Source: Gemmatimonadota bacterium (GTDB lineage Bacteria > JAAXHH01). Taken from it: 13,984 bases of DNA. Both the position numbers and the translations under genes were made by a program. This document shows, piece after piece, positions 13,981 to 13,984 of the stretch; position 1 is the first letter of the stretch, and every line of letters starts with the position of its first letter. The DNA lies in contig JAPOOT010000254.1 in assembly GCA_026713285.1 (NCBI GenBank), forward strand, positions 1 through 13,984, written 5' to 3'. The notes beneath the pieces are model-generated. The model saw nothing but the letters and a program-made list of their open reading frames with translations. It made no database searches and was not told the DNA's origin.

Positions 13981-13984
13981 GGTA

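Overview
The window is high-GC, densely coded bacterial chromosome with ten protein genes. I see no tRNA, rRNA, CRISPR array, insertion sequence or phage gene. The gene mix is an alpha2-type glycyl-tRNA synthetase, a Gfo/Idh/MocA oxidoreductase beside a TIM-barrel isomerase, a phytanoyl-CoA-dioxygenase-like protein, and an Ig-like lipoprotein with a post-lipobox 'GGPRD..PP' motif. Together these fit an uncultured Gram-negative lineage of the FCB kind (Latescibacterota- or Gemmatimonadota-like). That placement is inference from gene content and is only weakly supported.

Layout. (1) Positions 1-2134, minus strand: a YgfZ/GcvT-family folate-binding protein followed by dihydroorotase pyrC, which runs off the left edge. 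(2) Positions 2135-2366: a divergent intergenic region with a near-consensus sigma70-type promoter (TTGACA, 17-nt spacer, TATGCT) facing right. (3) Positions 2367-8047, plus strand: glyS (GTG start), a Gfo/Idh/MocA oxidoreductase, a sugar phosphate isomerase/epimerase-like TIM-barrel protein, and a lipoprotein peptide/nickel-type ABC solute-binding protein. (4) Positions 8048-8132: a convergent gap holding a degenerate tandem repeat of about 13 nt. (5) Positions 8133-13980, minus strand: a tight run in transcription order topA, xerC, Ig-like lipoprotein, PhyH-family dioxygenase, with gaps of 6, 3 and 28 nt.

How the genes fit together. topA and xerC are DNA-topology and chromosome-dimer functions, often neighbours in bacteria. 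A surface lipoprotein and an Fe(II)/2-oxoglutarate oxygenase follow them in the same apparent operon with no obvious functional link. On the plus strand, the oxidoreductase and TIM-barrel genes share an identical 14-nt leader around the ribosome-binding site and probably act on the same sugar or polyol. The binding protein just downstream may import a related substrate, but no permease or ATPase genes are in view.

Most of the window is ordinary housekeeping and catabolic content. I do not see a clear new defence, mobile or RNA system. The points most worth a second look are the sugar cassette, the roughly 80-residue insert in GlyRS, the convergent tandem repeat, and the mixed topA-xerC-lipoprotein-PhyH operon.
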